14,937 bases of DNA, from positions 1-14,937 of the forward strand of contig JAUVBI010000056.1 of NCBI GenBank assembly GCA_030591305.1. Direction: 5' to 3'. The notes under the pieces were generated by a model. The model searched no databases and was not told the DNA's origin. It saw only the letters and a list, made by a program, of their open reading frames with translations. A program made the translations under genes and the position numbers. Of the stretch, positions 7,335-14,620 are shown piece by piece. This stretch comes from Pseudomonadota bacterium (GTDB taxonomy: Bacteria > Pseudomonadota > Gammaproteobacteria > Pseudomonadales > Halieaceae). Every line of letters begins with the position of its first letter. Within the stretch, counting starts at the first letter, position 1.

Positions 7335-9086
7335 ATGACCCACAATATAATAGTCGAACGCGACGTCATGATAACAATGCGCGATGGGGTGAAGCTTGCC
7401 GCTGATATTTACCGCCCAGATGATGATGGCGAATACCCCACCCTGGTGAATCAGCACCCCTACGACAACGACATGTTTCTCGTGGTACACCAGCTGCTGT
7501 TCAGCCCGCTTATTGCCGCCCAGAAAGGCTATGCCGTGGTCACCACGGAGGCTCGAGGAAGATCGGGCTCTGAGGGTGAATGGCAGCCTTATGGCGATGA
7601 AGGCAGGGACACGTACGACACGGTAGAATGGGCTGCAACTCAATCCTGGTCCGACGGTAATATTGGCCTGTACGGTGCCTGTGCTTTAGGCCTGGCATCA
7701 ATTCAAGGTGCCGTTGAAAACCCTCCCCACCTCAAGGCTGCTTTCTCCTATATGACGGCCACCAATTTTCACAGCGGCTGGACCTACTCCGCCGGAGGTG
7801 CTTTTGAGCTGGGGTTCCAGCTGTCCTGGGTATGGACAATCCTGGCGCGCGACACGCTTTCCCGCCTCAATCTGGACCCAGCCGCTTTGGCAGAGGCAGA
7901 GCAAAAACTGGCTGATGCATCCAGTGACCTTATCAAATCGGCCAGCTACCTGCCCCTCATTGATTTTCCCGCTTACCAGAACGGAGCGGCCCCCTACTGG
8001 CGGGAATGGCTATCTCACCCGGCTTACGACGACTTCTGGAAAAAAGTAGATAACGTATCCCACGCCGATAAGATCGAAGTTCCGATAATGCATTTGAGCT
8101 CATGGTATGACACCTGCATGAAAGGGCATATGGATTTCAATGCCGCCCTGATGGAACGTGGCGACAAGAGAGTACGCGATCAACATCGGATGATTATCGG
8201 CCCTACAGATCACAGTGCCTACTACAATAACCGGCCCAGTTATGCAGGCGAACGAGATTTCGGCCCAGAAGCCTTAACCGGGCCCGACATACTTGCAGGT
8301 ATGTTATTCGATTGGTTCGGCCACTGGTTGAAAGGTGAAGAAAAAACCTTTATGCCTGACAACCAGGTTCGCTACTACCAAATGGGAGAAAATGCCTGGA
8401 AGGAAGCAAAAACCTGGCCCCCCGCTCATACTGTCCAGCCCTATTATCTGCACAGTGCCGGCCAGGCCAACAGCCGAATGGGAGATGGGGAACTCCGTAC
8501 ACAAGCTCAGCGTGCCCAGCCATCAGACAGTTTTGTTTACGACCCCATGGACCCGGTTCCCACCACCGGTGGGCGCAGCATGATTGACGTGCCAACGGGT
8601 GTGTTAAACCAGGCGCAGCTTGAAGAGCGTCTGGACATACTCGTTTATACCTCTTCTTGCCTGGCTGAACCCCTGACGCTTTCAGGCCCGGTTTCTGTCA
8701 CCTTGTACGCGAGCAGCGATGCGCCCGATACTGACTTCACCGCCAAGCTGGTTGATGTTGAACCCGACGGTTATTGTGCAAACATCGCCGAGGGCATTAT
8801 TCGGGCTCGCTATCGCAATGACCGGGAGAAGGAAGAGTTTCTCGAACCCGGAAAAGTGACAGAATTTACTATCGACCTTTGGGATATTGCTCACACGTTC
8901 AAACCAAATCACAAACTCAGGCTGGAGATTTCAAGCAGCAACTTCCCGCGCTTCGACCGCAATTTAAATTCAACGGTATCACCTGCCCTGGGGCGGGCCG
9001 AAGATGCACAAAAGGCGGTGCAGCGGGTATACCACAGTGAGACATACCCCTCCCGGCTCAACCTACCTGTATCGGGCACTAACTAG
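7335..9086 (+). CDS. CocE/NonD (peptidase S15) family hydrolase with Cys in place of the nucleophilic Ser
   Basis: This 583-residue protein matches the cocaine-esterase/glutaryl-7-ACA acylase/X-Pro dipeptidyl-peptidase fold. The N-terminal alpha/beta hydrolase starts with VMITMRDGVKLAADIYRP and has ARGRSGSEGEW near 73-83. A C-terminal jelly-roll X-Pro-DPP domain begins around residue 425 (RLDILVYTSS, then LTLSGPVSVTLYASSDAPDTDF). Members cleave esters, amides or lactones. The usual nucleophile elbow G-x-S-Y-x-G reads G-A-C-A-L-G here, with C116 (codon TGT, 7680-7682) at the serine position. D259 (in SSWYD) and H293 (in GPTDHS) complete the triad. A Cys-His-Asp triad recalls dienelactone hydrolase, so activity may persist with changed chemistry. 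There is no signal peptide, so it is probably cytoplasmic. A GGAGAG ribosome site lies about 8 nt before the ATG. It follows the OYE-like gene after 170 bp and may have its own promoter. Confidence 0.9.
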   Translation: MTHNIIVERDVMITMRDGVKLAADIYRPDDDGEYPTLVNQHPYDNDMFLVVHQLLFSPLIAAQKGYAVVTTEARGRSGSEGEWQPYGDEGRDTYDTVEWAATQSWSDGNIGLYGACALGLASIQGAVENPPHLKAAFSYMTATNFHSGWTYSAGGAFELGFQLSWVWTILARDTLSRLNLDPAALAEAEQKLADASSDLIKSASYLPLIDFPAYQNGAAPYWREWLSHPAYDDFWKKVDNVSHADKIEVPIMHLSSWYDTCMKGHMDFNAALMERGDKRVRDQHRMIIGPTDHSAYYNNRPSYAGERDFGPEALTGPDILAGMLFDWFGHWLKGEEKTFMPDNQVRYYQMGENAWKEAKTWPPAHTVQPYYLHSAGQANSRMGDGELRTQAQRAQPSDSFVYDPMDPVPTTGGRSMIDVPTGVLNQAQLEERLDILVYTSSCLAEPLTLSGPVSVTLYASSDAPDTDFTAKLVDVEPDGYCANIAEGIIRARYRNDREKEEFLEPGKVTEFTIDLWDIAHTFKPNHKLRLEISSSNFPRFDRNLNSTVSPALGRAEDAQKAVQRVYHSETYPSRLNLPVSGTN

Positions 9087-9105
9087 GGTCTGTTAAAAGA
9101 CCCTA
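9084..9105. terminator. stem-loop between convergent genes, probable bidirectional terminator
   Basis: Perfect 8-bp arms TAGGGTCT (9084-9091) and AGACCCTA (9098-9105) enclose the loop GTTAAA. The left arm begins with the TAG stop codon of the CocE-family gene. The stem sits in the 51-bp gap before the convergent TonB-receptor gene. Neither side has a clear U-tract, so intrinsic termination would be weak; it may instead protect the 3' end of the mRNA. Confidence 0.6.
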
Positions 9106-9137
9106 ACATATTGGCAGATATGTCCAGATATGGCTTA

Positions 9138-11627
9138 TCAATCATAATCGTAGATAATATCCAGACCATAACTGCGTGGTGTATTATAATTTGCGCCGGC
9201 AAACCCGAGAGCACTAAAAGAGGGAATACCATAAACACGGTATTCTTCATCGCTCAGGTTTTGCCCCCATAAAGCGAGCTGCAGCCTGCCCATGTCACCC
9301 AGCCCCACATCGGAAAGTGCTATCCTCGCATTGACCAGGGTGTGTGGCTGCGCTTCGGTGACCTCATCATAGGGCTGATCGATGGTGCCAAACTTGTAGC
9401 CATCATTATAGGCCACATCAACCCGGGCTCTCAGCTTACCGAAAGAGAATGGCGCAAACTGATATTCCAGCCCCAGGGTGGCATTGTTTTCAGATGCTGT
9501 GGGGAAATGAGCCCTGTCACTGACATCACATGTCTCACCCGGCACACCACAAGTGTTGCCCCGGGGATCAAAAAACAGGTATTCATCGTAGTCTGCATCG
9601 ATATAACCATAGATGAAGCTGAGCGTAAGCCCTTCAGCCAGCAATGCCAAAAACTCCAGTTCAGCTCCCTGAATCGTGGCCTTACCAATATTACTCATTA
9701 CCGATTCAGAACCTCCGGTACCCGGTACAAACTGGGTTAATTGCAGATCCTCATATGTATTATAGAAAATCGCTGCATTAACTCGCACCCTGTCGTCCAT
9801 GAACTGGGATTTCAGACCAAATTCCCATGCCTCCACGGTCTCCTCGTCATAGGGACGCTGGTTAGTCGGCGACGTGCGCGCCATAAAACCACCTGCGTTG
9901 TAACCCATGGTAAATTTCGCATAGGTACTCAGCTCTTCACTCCAGCTGTAATCCAGGGTGATATCTCCACTGAGATTGTCAAACGATTCAGAGAATGTTG
10001 CCTGCACCCCACCCTGATCCTGGTACAACTGCCTATCATCTTCGGTATACCGCAGGCCTAGCGTAACCTTCAACCGGTCATCCTGGATAGCGGGTGTATA
10101 CGCTACCTGGCCATATATCGCCCAGGCCTCATTTTCTGTCTTGTAGTATTTCGCAGCGGGCAAGACACCAAGATTGAATACGGTAAAATCTATACGATTT
10201 TCCGAAGCCTCCTCCTCGAAGTAGAACAGTCCGGCAACATATTCGATGCGGTCGGCGCTGCCAATAAACTGAAACTCCTGGGAAAACTGGTCCTGTTCTT
10301 TGAGCGCACCCGCATTCGCAAACAGGGTAATGACACCTCCCCCAAATGCCCTCATATCAACCCAGCCACCTCCACTCAAGTCAGAGTGCGGGCTATTCTC
10401 CATTTTACGATAAGCGCTTATCGACTTGATCAGCAGACCCTCCGAAACCTCCCATTGCAACGCAACGCTATGGCCTTCTATATCTAGCTCCTCGTTTCCC
10501 TGATAGGGCAAAGCCAGTCCATCAACGGGTTTATCAATCTCCACATGGCCCTGGCCTACAAAATAAGGGGCGCTCATTCCGCCAATAAATACCTGGGAGG
10601 GCGTGGCGCCGCCAAACGCCACATTCGATGTGTTTGCAAATTCGGTACACGAGGGATCAAATGAGCACAGGGGGGCGATTGGGGCACCACCAAAATTTGC
10701 ATAAACGCCATTCAAAACAGCATCACCTGCACCCAGGTCATTGGAACCCTGGCCAAAGACCAGGGCCGGATTGTAGTTGGGCCCAGTAATAAAGGCCGGA
10801 TTTGATGCCGTTAGCTGGAATACCGCTGGCATACTCGTGGCATCCGTCTGGTCGTAGATATAATCGGCACTAAAATTATCGGTGACATCCCAGCGTATCG
10901 CCAAGCTGATGCCATCCGTATCCTTTGCACCGTAATCATCAGTATCTCCGGTAAACGACTCCGCTTTGGTGGTTGTATTATCTACAAATCCATCCTCCTC
11001 CCTGTGGAGGTAAGAGAGCTTGGCGCTTAAACCGCTCCAGCTTGGCGTATCGATAGTCGTATGGCTACGGAGCATATTCCGGTTACCGATGCTGAGTTTC
11101 TGCCGGAAAGCAAATTGCCCCCGGGGTTTGGCAGTAACAATGTTTACTGCACCACCGGTGGTATTTTTTCCATACAGTGAGCCCTGGGGGCCACGCAGCA
11201 CCTCTACACGATCAATGTCCACCATTTCAAAAGCGAGACCATTATTACGCGCCATATAGACACCGTTCATGTAAATACCAACGGAAGGATCCACTGACAA
11301 AATCGGTTCAGTCTGGGTTTTGCCACGTATCGTATAATTCACGGTGGTTGCAGACCCTGTCTGCACTGCTGCGACCATATTGGGCGTATAAAATGCGACA
11401 TTTTGTGGCTCGATGATTCCCAGTGCCTCGATACTATCAGCGGAGAATGCAGTAATCGCAATGGGTGCATCCTGTAAAGACTCTTGTCTTTTTTGCGCAG
11501 TTACCAAGACCTCCTCTAATTCCAGACTTCGCTCGCCTCGCGTGCCCTGTGCATTAACACCAGCGGAAACCATGGCAATCGCGGCAATTAAGAGTGTTTT
11601 CTGGAATGAGTATGGATATCTGTTCAT
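9138..11627 (-). CDS. TonB-dependent outer-membrane receptor
   Basis: This 829-residue outer-membrane receptor imports a bulky substrate using energy from TonB-ExbBD. I chose the ATG at 11627: an AGGAG lies 8 nt upstream and the protein then begins with a signal peptide (MNRYPYSFQKTLLIAAIAMV, likely cleaved after AGVNA, residue 26). An upstream in-frame ATG at 11723 would bury this signal behind 32 extra residues. The TonB box is LEEVLVTA at about 37-44. The plug domain includes DAPIAITAFSADSIEALG, then VEVLRGPQGSLYGKNTTGGAVNIVTAKP. The rest is a 22-stranded-type beta barrel. This plug style is common in receptors from sphingomonads and marine Gammaproteobacteria that sit beside catabolic genes. 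The protein ends ...YDYD, without the usual terminal aromatic residue. It diverges from the KstD-like gene across a palindrome-rich region. Substrate unknown. Confidence 0.95.
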   Translation of the reverse strand: MNRYPYSFQKTLLIAAIAMVSAGVNAQGTRGERSLELEEVLVTAQKRQESLQDAPIAITAFSADSIEALGIIEPQNVAFYTPNMVAAVQTGSATTVNYTIRGKTQTEPILSVDPSVGIYMNGVYMARNNGLAFEMVDIDRVEVLRGPQGSLYGKNTTGGAVNIVTAKPRGQFAFRQKLSIGNRNMLRSHTTIDTPSWSGLSAKLSYLHREEDGFVDNTTTKAESFTGDTDDYGAKDTDGISLAIRWDVTDNFSADYIYDQTDATSMPAVFQLTASNPAFITGPNYNPALVFGQGSNDLGAGDAVLNGVYANFGGAPIAPLCSFDPSCTEFANTSNVAFGGATPSQVFIGGMSAPYFVGQGHVEIDKPVDGLALPYQGNEELDIEGHSVALQWEVSEGLLIKSISAYRKMENSPHSDLSGGGWVDMRAFGGGVITLFANAGALKEQDQFSQEFQFIGSADRIEYVAGLFYFEEEASENRIDFTVFNLGVLPAAKYYKTENEAWAIYGQVAYTPAIQDDRLKVTLGLRYTEDDRQLYQDQGGVQATFSESFDNLSGDITLDYSWSEELSTYAKFTMGYNAGGFMARTSPTNQRPYDEETVEAWEFGLKSQFMDDRVRVNAAIFYNTYEDLQLTQFVPGTGGSESVMSNIGKATIQGAELEFLALLAEGLTLSFIYGYIDADYDEYLFFDPRGNTCGVPGETCDVSDRAHFPTASENNATLGLEYQFAPFSFGKLRARVDVAYNDGYKFGTIDQPYDEVTEAQPHTLVNARIALSDVGLGDMGRLQLALWGQNLSDEEYRVYGIPSFSALGFAGANYNTPRSYGLDIIYDYD

Positions 11628-11798
11628 AGCTACATCTCCTGCATAAATATAATATTTACGGGAAATGGGCAGATTGAATCGAAAGAAGCGGGAAACCGAG
11701 CAAGGTAGTTGTGCGGCTATCACTCCACGACAACGCCCTCCACACCCATTTCACAGTAACGCAAAACAACCCATTCCTAATCAGTACAGGTTATCCGC

Positions 11799-11856
11799 CT
11801 AATAAATATTAGTCAAGTATCTTGACCTTGTGAATATTCAGATGCAAGATACTTTG
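11799..11856. promoter_or_regulatory. palindrome cluster, candidate operator region between receptor and KstD-like genes
   Basis: Several symmetric elements are packed into 58 bp of the 280-bp divergent gap. CTAAT-AAAT-ATTAG lies at 11799-11812. GTCAAG-TAT-CTTGAC, with perfect 6-bp arms, lies at 11812-11826. TGAATATTCA, a perfect 10-bp palindrome, lies at 11831-11840. CAAGATACTT (11845-11854) is the exact reverse complement of AAGTATCTTG at 11815-11824. TTGACT (minus strand) and TTGACC (plus strand) could act as -35 boxes, but the matching -10 boxes are poor. Such an arrangement fits binding of a dimeric regulator controlling both directions. The remainder of the gap (11628-11798) shows nothing else clear. 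Confidence 0.55.
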
Positions 11857-11907
11857 TAAATGATACTGCTCCACAGAAAAATATCAGCGGGAAATGAAGG
11901 CGTGCCT

Positions 11908-13617
11908 ATGAACACACAAACCTGGGATCACAGTACAGACTTTTTAATTGTCGGTTCCGGGGCCGGTGCAATGGTTGCTGCCATTACCGCCCATGATCTT
12001 GGCGCCAGCACACTGCTCGTCGAAAAAAGCCCCCAGTACGGCGGTTCCTCTGCACTGTCGGGAGGCGGCCTGTGGGTGCCCAATAACCACAAAATGAAAG
12101 ACCATGGTTTTGAAGACTCCTTTGAAGAAGCACTGACCTACGTGAAAGGCACCGTCGGTGATGAAGTTGCCGAACAGAGAATCATCAGCTATTTGAATAA
12201 TGCCCCTAAAATTGTTGAATATCTCTGTGAAAAAGTGGGCATTGAACTGGACCTGGTTCCCGACTATGCAGATTACTATCAGGATGTTCCCGGCTCCAAA
12301 GAGGGGGGGCGCACCCTGGAAGCCGCACCCTTCGATGCCCGCCAACTGAGCGAAGAAGAATTCCTGCAAATGCGGCAACCCCCTCCGCAGGAACTGATCA
12401 TGAACCGTATTTCAATGAGTATTCCCGAAGCCCAATCAGCCTTGACCCATTCACCCGGCTGGATTAGGAAGATGCTGGCCCGGCTCCTACAATACTGCTC
12501 GGACATACCCTGGCGCTTTAAAAGTAAGCGGGATCGTCGCTGCGCAATGGGAAACGCACTGGTGGGATCCTTACGCCTGGCCCTGAAAAATCGCAACATA
12601 CCCATATGGCTCAATAGCTCAGCCAAGCAGCTGATTGTCGAAGAGGGTCGAGTGGTTGGCATCGTAGTCAGGCAAAATGGTATCAATGTGCGAATCCAGG
12701 GACTCAAGGGGGTGCTCTTCGCCGCAGGTGGGTTTGATAACAGCGCAGTCATGCGCGATAAATACCTGCCCAAACCAACCCGGCCCGAGTGGAGCTGCGG
12801 TAACCCCTACGCCACCGGAGACGCTATTAACATGGGGCTGGAAGTCGGTGCGGCACTGGAGATGATGGATGAAGCCTGGTGGGGACCCACGGTCGTCGTA
12901 CCAGGGGAAGAGCGCGCACGTATGCTGGTCATTGAAAAGTCTCTCCCTGGCGGCGTGATGGTTAACAAACAGGGAAAGCGCTTTGTAAAAGAGACTGCGG
13001 CCTACAATGATATTGTGAAAGCTATGTATGCCAATCACTCCGAGGCATCTCCCTGCGTGCCCGCTTATTTAATTTTCGACGCCAATTTTCGCAAAAAGTA
13101 TCCCGTTGGCCCACTGCTTCCCGGGGCGCAACAACCCGACTGGGCAGTATCAGCCGACATCAAAAAGCTGTTCATCAAAAAAGCCGACACCCTGGACGAG
13201 CTGGCCCGTTTGCTCGGTATTGAAGCCCAGGGGCTCAAGGATACTGTACTGCAGATGAATGACTATGCCCGCACCGGTGTCGACCTGGAATTCCATCGGG
13301 GGGAAAATGCCTTTGACCAGTTTTACGGTGACAAGTCGGTGACTCCCAACCCCTGCCTTGGCCCCATTGAAACCGGGCCATTCTACGGCTTTGAAGTCTA
13401 TCCGGGGGAATTGGGGACCAAGGGCGGGCTCAAGGTGGATGAATACGCCAGAGTCCTGACCGAATCGGGTCAAGTTATTGCCGGACTATATGCAACAGGA
13501 AATTGTTCGGCACCGGTTATGGGCCGCTCCTATCCGGGCGCCGGCTCAACACTGGGCCCCGCAAGCACCTTCGGCTATGTAGCCGCACAAAATGCCATTG
13601 GTGGAGATCTATTTTAA
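11908..13617 (+). CDS. FAD-dependent 3-ketosteroid Delta1-dehydrogenase-like (KstD family) oxidoreductase
   Basis: This 569-residue flavoprotein resembles 3-oxosteroid 1-dehydrogenases and related fumarate-reductase-type enzymes, which desaturate a ring next to a ketone. The Rossmann FAD site is FLIVGSGAG (12-20) ending at E39, followed by GGSSALSGGGLWVPNN (45-60). LFAAGGFDNS (270-279) is a second FAD contact region. The C-terminus has GLYATGNCSAPVMG, then SYPGAGSTLGPASTFGY. Y542 and G546 of Y-P-G-x-G match the catalytic Tyr/Gly pair of Rhodococcus KstD1. Y120 (PDYADYY) and Y366 (ETAAYND) may supply the other active-site tyrosines, a less certain alignment. I prefer the ATG at 11908 over the in-frame ATG at 11860 because GAAGG precedes it by 7 nt and the protein then starts like its homologs. 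It is divergent from the receptor and convergent with the SDR. A steroid is possible; another cyclic ketone is equally so. Confidence 0.88.
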   Translation: MNTQTWDHSTDFLIVGSGAGAMVAAITAHDLGASTLLVEKSPQYGGSSALSGGGLWVPNNHKMKDHGFEDSFEEALTYVKGTVGDEVAEQRIISYLNNAPKIVEYLCEKVGIELDLVPDYADYYQDVPGSKEGGRTLEAAPFDARQLSEEEFLQMRQPPPQELIMNRISMSIPEAQSALTHSPGWIRKMLARLLQYCSDIPWRFKSKRDRRCAMGNALVGSLRLALKNRNIPIWLNSSAKQLIVEEGRVVGIVVRQNGINVRIQGLKGVLFAAGGFDNSAVMRDKYLPKPTRPEWSCGNPYATGDAINMGLEVGAALEMMDEAWWGPTVVVPGEERARMLVIEKSLPGGVMVNKQGKRFVKETAAYNDIVKAMYANHSEASPCVPAYLIFDANFRKKYPVGPLLPGAQQPDWAVSADIKKLFIKKADTLDELARLLGIEAQGLKDTVLQMNDYARTGVDLEFHRGENAFDQFYGDKSVTPNPCLGPIETGPFYGFEVYPGELGTKGGLKVDEYARVLTESGQVIAGLYATGNCSAPVMGRSYPGAGSTLGPASTFGYVAAQNAIGGDLF

Positions 13618-13642
13618 ACCCTGTTATTTTTTTAAGCCGGAG

Positions 13643-14392
13643 TCATCCCGCCAGCAATCCATTATCGACAACAAAGATAGACCCGTTGACCATTCTGGCT
13701 TCATCAGAGGCGATATAGGCAATTGCCGAAGCTACATCCTCCGGCTCTCCTACCGCGGCATTAGTGGCACGCTCAATCAGGCTCCAGTCCATGTCCTCGG
13801 CAAAGTCTATGCCTGCCATCATTTCTGTATTTGTGGAACCCGGACATATGGCATTGATACGAACAGATTCATTTGCATACTCCACCGCCATCGATTTTGT
13901 CAGCTGAATCAGCCCTCCTTTGCTGGCACAATAGGCCGTGCTGTAGGCCTGCCCCGTCAGCCCAAATGCCGAGGCCACGTTGACAATATTCCCCTTCGAT
14001 TCAATTAATGCGGGAATCGCCGCCTGTGATAAGAAAAAAGGGCCTGACAAGTTTACCGCCAACACAAAATTCCACTCGTCCTCAGTGATAGTATGGGCGT
14101 GACCGAAGCGACATACCCCCGCCACATTCGCCAGAACATCCAGCTGCCCGTAAGCCCCCACTGCTCCGTTCACCGCAGACGCGCATTGATCTTTACTGGT
14201 AACATCACAGACGGCCACTTCCATTGTTCCACCCGCAGATCCGACTCGCTCAGCGGTGGCTGCCAGCCCCCCATCATCCAAATCAATACCGTAGATTATT
14301 GCACCCTCGGAAGCCAGGCGAAGACAGCTGGATCGACCCATGCCGGAGGCCGCTCCAGTCACTAACACAACCTTATTTTCAAAGCGTTTCAT
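13643..14392 (-). CDS. classical short-chain dehydrogenase/reductase (SDR)
   Basis: This 249-residue NAD(P)-dependent alcohol dehydrogenase or ketoreductase has the complete classical SDR pattern. The cofactor loop is TGAASGMG (12-19). D37 after the second strand (GIDLDD) favours NAD(H). NVAG at 89-92 stands in for the usual NNAG. The catalytic tetrad is N114, S141, Y154 and K158 (YCASK). The ICPGSTNTEMM segment follows, and the protein ends VVDNGLLAG. Length is typical. The ATG has AGAGGA/GAGGAAG 5-9 nt upstream. It is convergent with the KstD-like gene (25 bp apart) and divergent from the MarR gene, so it may be the MarR protein's direct target. A likely role is hydroxyl-to-ketone oxidation before ring desaturation, inferred from the neighbour. 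Confidence 0.94.
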   Translation of the reverse strand: MKRFENKVVLVTGAASGMGRSSCLRLASEGAIIYGIDLDDGGLAATAERVGSAGGTMEVAVCDVTSKDQCASAVNGAVGAYGQLDVLANVAGVCRFGHAHTITEDEWNFVLAVNLSGPFFLSQAAIPALIESKGNIVNVASAFGLTGQAYSTAYCASKGGLIQLTKSMAVEYANESVRINAICPGSTNTEMMAGIDFAEDMDWSLIERATNAAVGEPEDVASAIAYIASDEARMVNGSIFVVDNGLLAG

Positions 14393-14403
14393 AACAACTT
14401 CCT

Positions 14404-14457
14404 CTTGACTACAAGCAGAACTGTAATAAGGTAGCTTTACTAGTTAATTCAGTCAAG
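14404..14457. repeat. inverted pair of CTTGACT/AGTCAAG sites upstream of the SDR gene
   Basis: CTTGACT (14404-14410) and its reverse complement AGTCAAG (14451-14457) flank the region just upstream of the SDR start. On the minus strand the distal copy provides TTGACT, a possible -35 box, with TACCTT 17 nt on as a poor -10. The same AGTCAAG occurs at 11811-11817 within the palindrome cluster before the KstD-like gene. This could be a shared regulator half-site. Confidence 0.35.
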
Positions 14458-14510
14458 CGATGCCATGCAGGACTCTCCATGTATTGATCGAGAGCAATTT
14501 CCCCCTGCGA

Positions 14511-14545
14511 ATACATTTTCCTTTGATACATTTTCCTTTGATACA
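14511..14545. repeat. 15-bp tandem repeat, 2.3 copies
   Basis: The unit ATACATTTTCCTTTG occurs at 14511-14525 and 14526-14540 without mismatch, and a third partial copy (ATACA) follows at 14541-14545. It lies in the 228-bp divergent gap between the SDR and MarR genes, about 75-110 nt before the MarR start. It could be a repeated regulator site or simple slippage. Confidence 0.85.
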
Positions 14546-14561
14546 ATAAGGTTGATTATCA

Positions 14562-14584
14562 GCTTTTCAATACGTTGGAAAAGC
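14562..14584. promoter_or_regulatory. inverted repeat before the MarR gene, candidate autoregulatory operator
   Basis: Arms GCTTTTC (14562-14568) and GAAAAGC (14578-14584) are perfect over 7 bp with a 9-nt centre. The centre adds a further CAA/TTG pairing around TACG with one bulged base. It lies 36 nt upstream of the MarR start codon, where a MarR dimer would typically bind to repress itself and the divergent SDR gene. Confidence 0.5.
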
Positions 14585-14620
14585 GAACTACAACTCATCA
14601 AATGCAGTGGTATAACGTTA

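Noticed and set aside
11628..11723. Longer start for the TonB receptor (ATG at 11723)
   Set aside because: It would place 32 residues before a clear signal peptide, and it lacks the AGGAG ribosome site that precedes the ATG at 11627.
11860..11907. Longer start for the KstD-like gene (ATG at 11860)
   Set aside because: The extra 16 residues are not family-like, and the ATG at 11908 has a well-placed GAAGG.
13621..13634. T-run after the KstD-like gene as an intrinsic terminator
   Set aside because: There is a run of seven T residues (13627-13633), but I could not find a convincing GC-rich stem directly before it.
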